DNA from: Chloroflexota bacterium
Lineage (GTDB): Bacteria > Chloroflexota > Anaerolineae > Anaerolineales > Anaerolineaceae
Assembly: GCA_023434145.1 (NCBI GenBank)
Contig: JAEYTI010000208.1
Coordinates: 1-5,530, forward strand
Direction of reading: 5' to 3'
Length of the DNA stretch: 5,530 nt
The notes below the pieces were generated by a model, which was not told the DNA's origin, ran no database searches, and saw only the letters and a program-made list of their open reading frames with translations. This document shows, one piece after another, positions 1 to 5,419 of this stretch (position 1 is the stretch's first letter; the number at the start of each line of letters is the position of its first letter). A program made the position numbers and the translations under genes.

Positions 1-56
1 ACCATCTGCCCCATCGTATATTCTTTGAACACGGGCGGTAGTTTTTTCTTGGCCAT
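1..56 (-). CDS. Transposase, N-terminal fragment (IS1182-like, runs off the window)
   Basis: Reading leftward from an ATG at 56-54, the frame stays open to the window edge and gives 18 complete codons, MAKKKLPPVFKEYTMGQM. A short basic start followed by FKEYTMGQ resembles the beginning of IS1182-type DDE transposases, in which an 'FK.Y...Q' stretch precedes a conserved LLPPSL segment that would lie just outside this window. It sits inside a hairpin-ended IS terminus (57-124), which supports the call. The ribosome site is ambiguous: AGGGG (62-58) is only 1 nt from the ATG, and AAGGGG (80-75) is 18 nt away. The ATG and GTG triplets nearer that second site run into stop codons at once, so 56 is the only workable start. 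It is cut by the window edge, so it cannot be judged intact or broken. Family placement is inference from about 18 residues. Confidence 0.55.
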   Translation of the reverse strand, partial: MAKKKLPPVFKEYTMGQM

Positions 57-124
57 GCCCCTATTGAATCACATCCCCTTTAAAATCGGAAGGGGCTGTC
101 TCAATGTACTTTTGAGACAGCCCC
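57..124 (-). mobile_element. Terminal end of an insertion sequence (transposase 5' side)
   Basis: The stretch between the transposase start and position 124 is untranslated and ends in the motif GGGGCTGTCTCA, read inward from the outer boundary (124-113). It is a very common terminal sequence type for IS elements with this kind of transposase. The same 13 bases recur inverted at 92-104, so the end folds on itself. The putative boundary is 124/125. The other end of the element lies outside the window, so target-site duplication and total length cannot be checked. Confidence 0.6.
92..124. repeat. IS-terminal inverted repeat / hairpin
   Basis: Arms 92-104 (GGGGCTGTCTCAA) and 112-124 (TTGAGACAGCCCC) are perfect 13-bp complements separated by the 7-nt loop TGTACTT. 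The structure lies exactly at the outer edge of the IS. It is probably the transposase recognition end. It could also stop transcription entering or leaving the element, although no convincing U-tract follows on either strand. Confidence 0.75.
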
Positions 125-283
125 AACTACGATACTGTAAGTATCAATATAGGTGTCAGGTTGTAGAGCGCGATGCTGTGTACCACCCTCCACAACCTTA
201 AAGCGCAGGCGGATGCCAGATTCTTTGAAAACGGTTATACTGTAGCGGCACGCCGAGGACGAGACCCGGCTGCCGGAAAGAAT
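125..283 (+). other. Leader between the IS end and the methyltransferase gene
   Basis: This 159-bp stretch must hold the promoter of the methyltransferase-proC pair unless transcription enters from the IS. It contains a small inverted repeat GATAC-tgtaa-GTATC (131-145). It also has a -10-like TATACT at 236-241, but no good -35 hexamer at the right distance, so I do not call a promoter. The reading frame of the methyltransferase stays open back to 173. The extra 37 residues do not look like the family and have no ribosome site, so I treat this part as non-coding. Confidence 0.4.
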
Positions 284-1195
284 ATGATCGAGAAGACAAC
301 CGCCCTCCCCAAAATATTGCTGGAATCCTCGCCCGACTGGCAGGATTATGAGCTGCTCGACAGCGGCGATGGCCAAAAGCTGGAGCGCTACGGAAAGTAC
401 ACCCTCCGCCGCCCCGAGCCCGAAGCCGTCTGGCGCCCTGCCCTGCCCGAACGCGCCTGGAACAACGCTCATGCCGTGTTTCGCCCTTCACCAGAAGAGA
501 ACGGTGGGCACTGGGAGACCTTGCGCCCCGTGGATGAGCGCTGGCAGATGCGTTACAAAAACATGCGTTTCTGGACGGCCCTCTCCGCTTCGCGCCATTT
601 GGGCGTGTTCCCCGAGCAAGCCGCGCAGTGGGATTGGGTGACGGAACAGATCCAGCAGGCTGGTAAATCTGAGCCGATCTCTGTCTTGAACCTGTTCGGC
701 TACACCGGACTAGCAACGCTGGCGGCGGCGGCGGCAGGAGCACGGGTTACCCACGTGGACGCTTCTAAGAAGGTGATCACCTGGGCGCGCGAGAACCAGG
801 AACTATCCGGGCTTTCCGAGCGCCCCATCCGTTGGATTGTGGATGACGCGCTCAAGTTCATCCAGCGCGACGCCCGCCGCGGTACCCGCTACGATGGGCT
901 GATCCTCGACCCGCCCAAGTTTGGGCGCGGGCCAAAGGGCGAGGTATGGGAATTCTACCGCCTGCTGCCCAGCCTGCTAGATGCCTGTCGCGAAGTGCTC
1001 GCGCCGCGCCCGCGCTTTGTGGTGCTTACTGCTTACGCCGTCAAAGCTTCCGCGCTCACCCTGCACTACGCCATCGAAGAGATGATGCGCGGACTGAACG
1101 GCCAGACCGAAGCCGGCGAAGTGGTTTTACAAGAGAAAAGCGCCGGGCGCATCCTATCGCTAGCAATTTTTGGCCGCTGGAGCAGCGGACGCTAA
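284..1195 (+). CDS. Class I SAM-dependent methyltransferase, RlmI/COG1092-like
   Basis: Predicted cytoplasmic methyltransferase of 303 residues that would transfer a methyl group from S-adenosylmethionine, most likely to RNA by family analogy. The Rossmann-like core is clear: motif I VLNLFGYTGLA (134-144) for SAM binding, VTHVDAS (155-161) with the acidic ribose-binding residue, DDA (187-189), and motif IV LDPPKFGRG (208-216). The DPPKF form is typical of the RlmI/RlmK group of 23S rRNA methyltransferases (COG1092). Unlike RlmI (about 396 residues with an N-terminal PUA domain), no PUA-like part is evident. The first 100 residues are a smaller domain around DYELLDSGDGQKLERYG (21-37). I chose ATG 284 because a GGAAAG site (275-280) precedes it, though the 3-nt spacing is short, and because family similarity begins soon after; a start at 173 would add an unconvincing extension. 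The gene ends 10 bp before proC and is probably co-transcribed with it. Substrate and modified base cannot be told from sequence. Confidence 0.88.
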   Translation: MIEKTTALPKILLESSPDWQDYELLDSGDGQKLERYGKYTLRRPEPEAVWRPALPERAWNNAHAVFRPSPEENGGHWETLRPVDERWQMRYKNMRFWTALSASRHLGVFPEQAAQWDWVTEQIQQAGKSEPISVLNLFGYTGLATLAAAAAGARVTHVDASKKVITWARENQELSGLSERPIRWIVDDALKFIQRDARRGTRYDGLILDPPKFGRGPKGEVWEFYRLLPSLLDACREVLAPRPRFVVLTAYAVKASALTLHYAIEEMMRGLNGQTEAGEVVLQEKSAGRILSLAIFGRWSSGR

Positions 1196-1199
1196 GGGA
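1194..1199 (+). promoter_or_regulatory. Ribosome binding site fixing the proC start
   Basis: AAGGGA lies 6 nt before the ATG at 1206 and shares two bases with the TAA stop (1193-1195) of the methyltransferase. This favours the 281-residue ProC over the longer frame from 1170, and fits re-initiation by ribosomes finishing the first gene. Confidence 0.75.
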
Positions 1200-1205
1200 A
1201 CGCGT

Positions 1206-2051
1206 ATGAACGAACAGAAAACCATCGCCATCATCGGGCCGGGTGCAATGGCAGAAGCCATCATCGGCGGACTGCTGCGCCGCCAGATCACCACGCCCGA
1301 GCATATTCTGACCTCGGGGCCGCGCGCCGAGCGGGGGAAAGAACTGCGCGAGCGCTACGGCATTCGCCCCTTCACCGACAACCGCGAAGCTGTCCAGCAG
1401 GCAGACGTGGTCATCCTGGCGATCAAGCCGCAGCGGCTCTCCAAGGTGCTGCCTGCCCTCTCCGGTGCGATAAGGCCGCACGCGCTGGTGCTTTCGATCA
1501 TCGCCGGGGCCACCATTCAGACCATCTCCGAGCGGTTAGAACATGCTGCGGTCGTGCGCTCCATGCCCAACACCCCCGCCCAGATCGGCGAGGGTATTAC
1601 CGTGTGGACGGCCTCGACCGCAGTCTCCGACGAGCAGCGCACCGAAGCTTGCGAGATCCTCTCGGCGCTGGGGCAAGAAGTGTACGTGGAAGAAGAGAGC
1701 TACCTCGACATGGCAACCGCGCTCTCCGGCACCGGCCCAGCGTACGTGTTCTTATTCATGGAAGCGCTGATCGACGCGGGCGTGCATATGGGCTTCCCGC
1801 GCCGCATCGCCGAGCAGCTTGTGATGCAAACCATCCTCGGCTCGGTATCGTACTACGACAAACACAAGGCCCACCCGGCGCAGCTACGAAACCAGGTCAC
1901 TTCCCCCGGCGGCACGACCGCCCAGGCGCTTTACTATTTGGAAAAGGCAGGGTTCCGCACCGCGCTTTCGCGAGCCATCTGGGCCGCCTACGAGCGCTCA
2001 CAGGAATTGGGCAAGGGGCTGAATGCGAGCGTGCTGGACAATAAGGAATAG
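1206..2051 (+). CDS. proC: Pyrroline-5-carboxylate reductase
   Basis: ProC catalyses the last step of proline synthesis, NAD(P)H-dependent reduction of 1-pyrroline-5-carboxylate to L-proline, as a cytoplasmic oligomer. The 281-residue product is about normal length (E. coli ProC is 269). It has the N-terminal dinucleotide-binding motif IIGPGAMAEAIIGGLL (9-24) and the LAIKPQ segment (71-76). RSMPNTPA (118-125), SGTGPAY (174-180) and the C-terminal P5CR signature around QVTSPGGTTAQAL (230-242) follow. All key segments are present, so it should be functional. One small deviation is GAMA where most members have GxMG in the nucleotide-binding loop. The ATG at 1206 is preceded by AAGGGA (1194-1199) at 6-nt spacing, overlapping the stop of the upstream methyltransferase, so translation may be coupled. 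An in-frame ATG at 1170 lies inside the upstream gene and lacks such a site. Downstream comes a structured gene-free region and a convergent operon. Confidence 0.97.
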   Translation: MNEQKTIAIIGPGAMAEAIIGGLLRRQITTPEHILTSGPRAERGKELRERYGIRPFTDNREAVQQADVVILAIKPQRLSKVLPALSGAIRPHALVLSIIAGATIQTISERLEHAAVVRSMPNTPAQIGEGITVWTASTAVSDEQRTEACEILSALGQEVYVEEESYLDMATALSGTGPAYVFLFMEALIDAGVHMGFPRRIAEQLVMQTILGSVSYYDKHKAHPAQLRNQVTSPGGTTAQALYYLEKAGFRTALSRAIWAAYERSQELGKGLNASVLDNKE

Positions 2052-2071
2052 ATTCACCCAGATTCGGGTAG

Positions 2072-2124
2072 GGGCGCAGCGGTATGATCCAACCCCATTA
2101 TCATGGAACCACAATGCTGCGCCC
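2072..2124. repeat. 9-bp inverted repeat with inner hairpin, after proC
   Basis: GGGCGCAGC (2072-2080) and GCTGCGCCC (2116-2124) are perfect complements 35 nt apart. Inside them, ATGAT (2084-2088) and ATCAT (2100-2104) can pair as well, so a branched stem is possible. No U-tract follows the distal arm, so it is not a classical intrinsic terminator. It could stabilise the 3' end of the proC transcript or be a remnant of a dispersed repeat. Confidence 0.5.
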
Positions 2125-2192
2125 GTGACCGCAGAAACAAAGAGTTCTGCCACCCTGATGCCGGGCGGCTAAAGCCGCGGCAAGGTCACCAA

Positions 2193-2212
2193 AGCCCCAC
2201 CTTCGTGGGGCT
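2193..2212 (+). terminator. Terminator-like hairpin on the proC side
   Basis: AGCCCCAC-cttc-GTGGGGCT is a perfect 8-bp GC-rich stem with a 4-nt loop about 140 bp after the proC stop, followed by CATTCTGTGT. The weak U-tract makes this only a plausible rho-independent terminator. It is also one arm component of the large inverted repeat. Confidence 0.4.
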
Positions 2213-2227
2213 CATTCTGTGTGGATT

Positions 2228-2268
2228 GGATTGACTCTTTGATCAATTGCAAAGAGATAACCCAATCC
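2228..2268. repeat. Central hairpin between the arms
   Basis: GGATTG (2228-2233) pairs with CAATCC (2263-2268), and further in CTCTTTG (2235-2241) pairs with CAAAGAG (2250-2256) around an 8-nt loop. This gives the centre of the composite repeat its own AT-richer stem. It differs from the GC-rich arms in base composition. Confidence 0.5.
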
Positions 2269-2327
2269 CACAAAATCAAACTCAGAATTACCGCTGCTGG
2301 CGAAAACCAATTTGTCTAACCACAACG

Positions 2328-2347
2328 AGCCCCACGAAGGTGGGGCT
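2328..2347 (-). terminator. Terminator-like hairpin on the VWA-gene side
   Basis: This is the inverted copy of the 2193-2212 hairpin: an 8-bp stem with a 4-nt loop, 39 bp beyond the VWA stop codon when read on the minus strand. On that strand it is followed by CGTTGTGG, again a poor U-tract. It is plausible as an end for the moxR operon transcript, but termination efficiency is uncertain. Confidence 0.38.
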
Positions 2348-2386
2348 TTGGTGATGTAGCCGCGGCTTTAGCCGCCAGGCCTTCTC

Positions 2387-3328
2387 CTAAGGGATCTGAT
2401 TGAACCACCGCAGCCCCAAGAACCCTCCACTGAGGAAGGCCAGCATGGCCATGCCCCCCACCAGCGCGGTGACTTCGGTCTGCTCTTCCACCCAGGCCAA
2501 CTTGCTCCCCAAACTGGTGTAGATATCCGAAAGCTCACTCGAGTCCTCAGCATAGAAGTATTCCCCGTCCGTTGCCTCCGCGATGGCGCGCAGGGTCAGC
2601 TCGTCCAGCTTGACCGGCTGGTCGTTGACGATGGTCGTTTCGCCGCGCCGCCCGATGCCCACGGTAAACACGTTCACGCCCTCGGCCTGGGCGCGTTCCG
2701 CCGCTTCGAGAGCGGGGAGCCCGCGGTTCGATTCGCCGTCCGACATCAACACCACCAGCGCCGGGCCTTGCTCGCCATTCCGGTCCGCGGGGCGCAGGGC
2801 AAGTTGATCCAGCGCCGCGGTCAGGCCGTCACCGATCGCGGTGGCTCCGCCTGCGAACAGCGCCTCCACGCCGCGCTCTACCAGGGCGCGATCGCGCGTC
2901 AGCGGAACCATCACATTGGCCGAGGAGTGGAAGGCAACCAAGCTGAGCTGCGTCTTCTCGGGTACCGAATCGACAAACGCCAGCGCGGCTCTGCGGGCAG
3001 AGGTCATGCGGTCGGGCTTCATATCATCGGCCTTCATCGAACCGGAGACATCCATCACCAGCACGATGGCCGCCTGCTCGCGCGGCACCGAAACGACCGC
3101 CGTGGGACGTGCCATGCTGATCAGCAGCAGCGCCGAACCAAGCAGGTACAGCGCCGGGGGCACGTGCCTGCGCCAGCCGGGGTCCGCGCCAACAACCGAG
3201 GCCAATAAATCCAGGTTGGTAAAACGGACGGTGTATTTTCTCCGCCGCCGCTGCGCCAGCATATACGATCCGGCCAGCACGGGGACCAGCAGCAGCCCCA
3301 AGAGCATCCACGGCCACTCAAAGTGCAT
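2387..3328 (-). CDS. BatA-like membrane-anchored VWA-domain protein
   Basis: A 313-residue protein with a von Willebrand factor A domain, of the kind found in MoxR/Bat clusters (Bat proteins are named from Bacteroides aerotolerance). Order of parts: membrane segment about 6-25 (WPWMLLGLLLVPVLAGSYML), basic stretch RRRRK (27-31), second membrane segment about 57-72, then the VWA domain. Its metal-binding MIDAS is complete: DVSGS (93-97), T163 in GGATAIGDG, D197 in LMSDGES. A final hydrophobic segment covers about 287-306. Two N-terminal membrane helices, VWA, then a C-terminal helix is the usual BatA/BatB layout. I chose ATG 3328 because AAGGAGG (3341-3335) precedes it with 6-nt spacing and because the first membrane segment follows at once; the frame is open further back only inside the DUF58 gene. 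It overlaps that gene by 11 bp and is the last gene of the operon. It probably partners the MoxR ATPase; the substrate is unknown. Confidence 0.9.
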   Translation of the reverse strand: MHFEWPWMLLGLLLVPVLAGSYMLAQRRRRKYTVRFTNLDLLASVVGADPGWRRHVPPALYLLGSALLLISMARPTAVVSVPREQAAIVLVMDVSGSMKADDMKPDRMTSARRAALAFVDSVPEKTQLSLVAFHSSANVMVPLTRDRALVERGVEALFAGGATAIGDGLTAALDQLALRPADRNGEQGPALVVLMSDGESNRGLPALEAAERAQAEGVNVFTVGIGRRGETTIVNDQPVKLDELTLRAIAEATDGEYFYAEDSSELSDIYTSLGSKLAWVEEQTEVTALVGGMAMLAFLSGGFLGLRWFNQIP

Positions 3329-4301
3329 CACCGGCCTCCTTGCGCATCGTCCGCGTGCTTGCTGCTGCTTTTGCCGCGTGTTCGCGGTTGAGCAGGGTAG
3401 CCTGGCGGCGGCGCTTCTCCAAAAAGCGCACCAGAACCGGCAGCAGATCGTCCGCGGTTGAAAGCTCCAGCAGATCCACACCCGCCGCCGAGAGATCCGC
3501 GCGCAGGCGGGCAGCCTGTTCTGCCGCCGCCGCTTGGAAGCGCTCGCGCAGGGCCGCGTTCCCAGTATCCACCACCAACTGCCTCCCGGTCTCCGGGTCT
3601 TCCAGGGCAATCATGCCCACGTCTGGCAGCTCGCTTTCGCGCGGATCGCGCAGGCACACGGCAACCACCTCGTGACGCTGCACCAGCCGCAGCAGAACAT
3701 TCTGCCAGCCGGGTGGGGTAAGGAAGTCGGTGACGAGGATAATAAATGAACGCCGGGGCAGCGCGCGCTCAAAACGAGTCAGCGCGGCATGCAGATCTGT
3801 CGCGCCAGATCCAGCCCGGTTCGCCTCGTTGCTCACCGCATCGACCAGCCTCAGCAAATGCTGCTGCCCCGCCGAAGGTGGAATCATCGCCAGCGGGGCA
3901 TCCGCGAATAACAGCGCCCCCACGTGATGGTTGTGCCGCAGGAAAATCTGCCCCACAACCGAAACAAACTCCACCGCTCGCTCGCGTTTCAACATACGGG
4001 CCGTGCCCCAATCGACCGAGGGGCTTACGTCTAATGCCAGCCACACATCCAGGGCGCGCGTCACCCGCGATTGGCGCACGTAAGGTTTGCCCAGCCGCGC
4101 CATCATATTCCAGTCCATCTGGCGCACGTCGTCGCCGGGCTGGTATTCGCGCAGATCATCGATCTCCATCCCTGCGCCGAGCAGCAGCGAACGCTCGTCG
4201 CCACCCAGGCGCGATGCCAGCGGGCGCAGGACGGTCCATTCCAGCCTTCGCAGCAGGTTCCCGGCGGCGCGCAGCCCGTGTTTTGCGTCAAACCGTGCCA
4301 T
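3318..4301 (-). CDS. DUF58 domain protein with VWA-like fold
   Basis: 327 residues, matching the DUF58 family that is nearly always encoded next to MoxR ATPases. The family hallmark is plain: DDLREYQPGDDVRQMDWNMMAR (48-69), continuing to GKPYVRQ (71-77). A VWA-like region follows with a MIDAS-type DVSPS (91-95), T168 in SGATDLHAAL, and D192 in LVTDFL. All core positions are there, so metal binding is possible. No hydrophobic segment long enough for a membrane helix is seen, so it is probably cytoplasmic; some DUF58 relatives carry N-terminal membrane helices. The tail from about 250 is Ala/Arg/Leu-rich and likely helical. The start at 4301 gives the expected length. AGGCGG (4309-4304) is only 2 nt away, so initiation may depend on ribosomes ending at the moxR stop 6 nt upstream. 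It is the middle gene of the operon. The presumed role is adaptor or partner of MoxR; the exact function is unknown. Confidence 0.9.
   Translation of the reverse strand: MARFDAKHGLRAAGNLLRRLEWTVLRPLASRLGGDERSLLLGAGMEIDDLREYQPGDDVRQMDWNMMARLGKPYVRQSRVTRALDVWLALDVSPSVDWGTARMLKRERAVEFVSVVGQIFLRHNHHVGALLFADAPLAMIPPSAGQQHLLRLVDAVSNEANRAGSGATDLHAALTRFERALPRRSFIILVTDFLTPPGWQNVLLRLVQRHEVVAVCLRDPRESELPDVGMIALEDPETGRQLVVDTGNAALRERFQAAAAEQAARLRADLSAAGVDLLELSTADDLLPVLVRFLEKRRRQATLLNREHAAKAAASTRTMRKEAGDAL
3335..3341 (-). promoter_or_regulatory. Strong ribosome binding site of the VWA gene inside the DUF58 gene
   Basis: AAGGAGG, a near-perfect anti-SD match, lies 6 nt before the ATG at 3328 and within the last codons of the DUF58 frame, encoding part of RKEAG. 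It decides the VWA start and indicates that the VWA protein can be initiated on its own or by coupling with the end of DUF58 translation. Confidence 0.85.
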
Positions 4302-4307
4302 CGCCGC

Positions 4308-5345
4308 CTACTTGTTGGTAAACCGGTCGCGCAAGTCGATACGCGGCGGTGGATATCGCTCCAGCAGCTCGCGGATGACCGAATCGGCGGAAATGCCCTC
4401 CGCAAGCCCTTCGTAACTGATCACAAGGCGGTGGCGCAGCACGTCACTCGCCAGCGCAGCCACATCCTGCGGCAGCGCATACTCGCGCCCGCGGATGTAC
4501 GCCAGCGCCCGCGCCCCAGCCACCAGGTTGATCGAAGCGCGCGGGCTTCCTCCAAACAGGATGGCCCCCTGCAAATGCTCCATGTTGTGCTTTTCGGGAT
4601 AGCGGGTGGCATCGACCAGCGTGGCAGCGTAGGCGATCACGCGCGAGTCGACGTACACCTTCGTGGAGGCCTGCTGCATCTCCAGCAGATCTTCCAGGGA
4701 AATGACCGGTCGCAAGGTGATCCCTGGACCGATCACCCGCTCCACTACGACCATCTCGTCTTCATACGTCGGGTAGTCGACGATGACTTTTAGCATAAAG
4801 CGGTCGAGTTGGGCTTCGGGAAGCGGATAGGTGCCCTCCGACTCGATCGGGTTCTGCGTCGCCAGCACCAGGAAAGGCTCCGGCAGCGGGAAAGTCTCCT
4901 TGCCGATGGTCACCTGCCGCTCTTGCATGGCCTCCAGCAGCGCAGACTGCACCTTGGGCGGCGTGCGGTTAATCTCGTCCGCCAGCAGCAGGTTGGCGAA
5001 GATCGGGCCAAGTTCAATGGTAAACTCGCCGGTCTTCATATTGAAGATGCGCGTGCCGGTCAGGTCGGCGGGGACGAGATCGGGCGTAAACTGCACGCGC
5101 CCAAACGTGCCCCCTACCACCTGCGAAAGCGAGCGAATCATGGCAGTTTTTGCCAGCCCCGGCACGCCTTCCAGCAGCACGTGGCCCCGCGCAAGCAGCG
5201 CTACCAGCAGCCGCTCCAGCACGTAATCTTGCCCCACAATCAGCCGCTTGACTTCGAACAGCACCCGCTCCATGGTCGAAGTTGCCGGGCGGATCTGCTC
5301 CTGCAAGCGAAGAGTGCCGGTTTCTTTATTTTCTTTGGTTACCAC
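4308..5345 (-). CDS. MoxR-type AAA+ ATPase
   Basis: A 345-residue cytoplasmic ATPase of the MoxR family, which acts as chaperone-like machinery for assembling or activating partner proteins, typically with VWA-domain proteins encoded beside it. Visible elements: Walker A GVPGLAKT (60-67), Walker B LLLADE (119-124), sensor 1 LATQNP (161-166) with N165, LPEAQLDRF (175-183) with the putative arginine finger, and sensor 2 GGSPRAS (265-271) with R269. The C-terminal lid ends in PPPRIDLRDRF. Length is typical (about 320-350). The frame is open back to 5504, but I place the start at GTG 5345: GGAGG (5354-5350) lies 4 nt upstream, and the extra N-terminal 53 residues are not family-like and cover hairpin-bearing leader DNA. 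An internal ATG (residue 25, before ERVLFEVK) is an alternative start. First gene of the moxR-DUF58-VWA operon, 6 nt before the DUF58 gene. Confidence 0.95.
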   Translation of the reverse strand: MVTKENKETGTLRLQEQIRPATSTMERVLFEVKRLIVGQDYVLERLLVALLARGHVLLEGVPGLAKTAMIRSLSQVVGGTFGRVQFTPDLVPADLTGTRIFNMKTGEFTIELGPIFANLLLADEINRTPPKVQSALLEAMQERQVTIGKETFPLPEPFLVLATQNPIESEGTYPLPEAQLDRFMLKVIVDYPTYEDEMVVVERVIGPGITLRPVISLEDLLEMQQASTKVYVDSRVIAYAATLVDATRYPEKHNMEHLQGAILFGGSPRASINLVAGARALAYIRGREYALPQDVAALASDVLRHRLVISYEGLAEGISADSVIRELLERYPPPRIDLRDRFTNK

Positions 5346-5349
5346 AAGT

Positions 5350-5354
5350 CCTCC
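5350..5354 (-). promoter_or_regulatory. Ribosome binding site supporting the GTG start of moxR
   Basis: GGAGG read on the minus strand, 4 nt before GTG at 5345-5343. It is the best site in the leader and argues for a GTG start rather than the upstream ATG at 5504. Spacing is slightly short. Confidence 0.65.
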
Positions 5355-5359
5355 AATAA

Positions 5360-5382
5360 AGGCCGCGCGCTTTTTGCGGCCT
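5360..5382 (-). promoter_or_regulatory. Leader hairpin directly before the moxR ribosome site
   Basis: On the minus strand, AGGCCGC (5382-5376) pairs perfectly with GCGGCCT (5366-5360) around a 9-nt loop AAAAAGCGC. TTATT follows at once, and GGAGG lies 5 nt after the stem. A GC-rich stem followed by a short U-rich run resembles a weak intrinsic terminator, so attenuation or occlusion of the ribosome site is possible. Confidence 0.45.
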
Positions 5383-5400
5383 ACGCTCTCCCCCGCGCTC

Positions 5401-5419
5401 GCTGCGTGTATTTCGCAGC
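5401..5419 (-). repeat. Second leader hairpin upstream of moxR
   Basis: GCTGCG (5401-5406) and CGCAGC (5414-5419) are perfect 6-bp complements with a 7-nt loop. The hairpin lies 19 nt upstream, in the transcript, of the 5360-5382 hairpin. It may be part of a structured 5' leader; on its own it could be chance. Confidence 0.35.

Larger units (their letters stand above)
2160..2380. repeat. Long composite inverted repeat (MITE- or REP-like element)
   Basis: The left arm 2160-2213 and right arm 2327-2380 are 54-nt inverted copies with 50 matching positions. The mismatches are one near the outer end and three in a small block (2182-2185). Each arm contains two hairpins: GCGGCT-aa-AGCCGC at the outside (2165-2178 and 2362-2375) and AGCCCCAC-4 nt-GTGGGGCT at the inside (2193-2212 and 2328-2347). 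The 113-bp centre has a third hairpin (2228-2268). No coding frame is present. Size, symmetry and lack of coding fit a miniature inverted-repeat element or a paired REP-type (BIME-like) unit. Its position between convergent genes also fits a bidirectional terminator. No clear target duplication flanks it; CTGAT at 2155-2159 and 2396-2400 is too short and badly placed to count. Confidence 0.72.
2052..2386. other. Convergent intergenic region without a gene, rich in inverted repeats
   Basis: These 335 bp separate the stop of proC (plus strand) from the stop of the VWA gene (minus strand). I find no credible coding frame, tRNA or known RNA family. The content is almost all symmetric sequence: a small ACCC-gattc.-GGGT hairpin (2056-2069), a dispersed 9-bp inverted repeat (2072-2124), and the large composite inverted repeat (2160-2380). 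At least part of it presumably ends transcription from both sides. Only 6 bp separate the large repeat from the VWA stop codon at 2389-2387. Confidence 0.8.

Noticed and set aside
236..241. TATACT as -10 box of the methyltransferase promoter
   Set aside because: No acceptable -35 hexamer at 16-18 nt and no extended -10; left only as a remark on the leader.
173..283. N-terminal extension of the methyltransferase by 37 residues
   Set aside because: The frame is open, but there is no ribosome site before 173, the residues do not look like the family, and the stretch directly follows an IS end.
198..743. Minus-strand open frame opposite the methyltransferase
   Set aside because: Pro/Arg/Ala-rich shadow translation overlapping a gene with clear motifs.
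2160..2380. CRISPR array or tRNA in the intergenic repeats
   Set aside because: The repeats are inverted, not direct and regularly spaced, and no cloverleaf with tRNA-conserved positions can be drawn.
2155..2400. Target-site duplication CTGAT flanking the large inverted repeat
   Set aside because: The right copy (2396-2400) lies 15 bp beyond the arm and inside the VWA coding sequence, so the 5-bp match is most likely chance.
2583..3461. Plus-strand open frames opposite the VWA gene
   Set aside because: Shadows of a clearly recognised VWA coding sequence; no domain or start signal of their own.
3329..3610. Extension of the VWA protein by 94 residues upstream of 3328
   Set aside because: It lies entirely inside the DUF58 gene in another frame, reads as Trp/Arg-rich shadow sequence, and the strong ribosome site fixes the start at 3328.
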